This document shows, piece after piece, positions 63,971 to 64,000 of a stretch of 64,000 nucleotides of DNA. How positions within the stretch are numbered: position 1 is the first letter of the stretch; every line of letters begins with the position of its first letter. Below the pieces are notes generated by a model that made no database searches, had not been told where the DNA came from, and worked only from the letters and a program-made list of their open reading frames with translations. This DNA comes from Lysinibacillus agricola (GTDB lineage: Bacteria > Bacillota > Bacilli > Bacillales_A > Planococcaceae): the NCBI RefSeq assembly GCF_016638705.1, contig NZ_CP067341.1, positions 1 to 64,000 on the forward strand, given 5' to 3'. The position numbers and the translations under genes were made by a program.

Positions 63971-64000
63971 AATCTCAGAAAAGTACAATGCATGATCATA
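63967..64000 (+). CDS. rsmI: 5' end of rsmI (16S rRNA C1402 2'-O-methyltransferase), partial
   Basis: ATG 63967 overlaps the yazA stop and is preceded by AGGGAGG. Only 11 codons are in the window ([11 protein letters not shown]). The assignment rests on gene order (rsmI/yabC follows yazA in B. subtilis), not on the sequence itself. Confidence 0.6.
   Translation, partial: MKSQKSTMHDH

Overview
The window is the replication-origin region of a low-GC Gram-positive chromosome. Gene order (dnaA, dnaN, yaaA, recF, gyrB, gyrA, rRNA operon, guaB, dacA, pdxST, serS, scr, dnaX, ebfC, recR, yaaL, bofA, rRNA operon, yaaO, tmk, darA, yaaR, holB, ricT, yabA, yabB, yazA, rsmI) follows the Bacillus subtilis oriC region, including the positions of two rRNA operons (rrnO-like after gyrA, rrnA-like after bofA). 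16S variable regions and proteins point to Lysinibacillus or a close relative. That genus call is from recall, not from a search.

Layout. 1-8.7 kb: replication initiation and gyrase, with oriC between dnaA and dnaN. 8.8-9.9 kb: an HD-GYP-type protein with an altered HD doublet. 10-23.3 kb: rRNA operon 1 (with tRNA-Ile and tRNA-Ala), an ORF-less decayed group II intron directly behind its terminator, a decayed gene remnant, a patatin-like lipase, and a second rRNA operon absent from the B. subtilis order. 23.5-33.8 kb: guaB, dacA, an asparagine synthetase, PLP synthesis (pdxR diverging from pdxST), a T-box-controlled serS, and tadA. 33.9-38.5 kb: two metal-efflux modules, czrA/czcD-like (Zn/Co/Cd class) and csoR-copZ-copA (copper), each with visible operators. 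38.7-45.2 kb: two deoxynucleoside kinases, a LOG-family protein, an RraA-like protein, and a glutamate/dicarboxylate symporter followed by a GlnK/GlnL-type two-component system. 45.6-50 kb: tRNA-Ser, SRP RNA, dnaX (with an in-frame stop), ebfC, recR, yaaL, bofA. 50-55.3 kb: rRNA operon 3. 55.4-64 kb: a CoxG/SRPBCC protein, a TetR regulator and an HXXEE membrane protein sharing an operator, then the yaaO-to-rsmI block.

The least-explained content is non-coding. (1) A ~113-bp hairpin element occurs four times in full length around 23S/5S genes, plus two ~27-bp arm-only derivatives. Its stems show a compensatory base change, and one copy sits directly against the 5' end of a 23S gene. (2) Intergenic regions carry interlocking repeat families: 25-bp palindromes in pairs at a 36-bp period, a 44-bp repeat ending in a 22-bp palindrome, and a ~200-bp composite upstream of two rRNA operons. 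One 44-bp copy supplies the C-terminal 14 codons and stop of the RraA-like gene. (3) A structured-looking segment lies between SRP RNA and dnaX.

Caution: the rRNA copies differ by many homopolymer indels and by changes at positions I recall as highly conserved, so some base-level oddities, possibly including the dnaX stop, may be consensus errors. No CRISPR array, intact IS element or prophage was seen.
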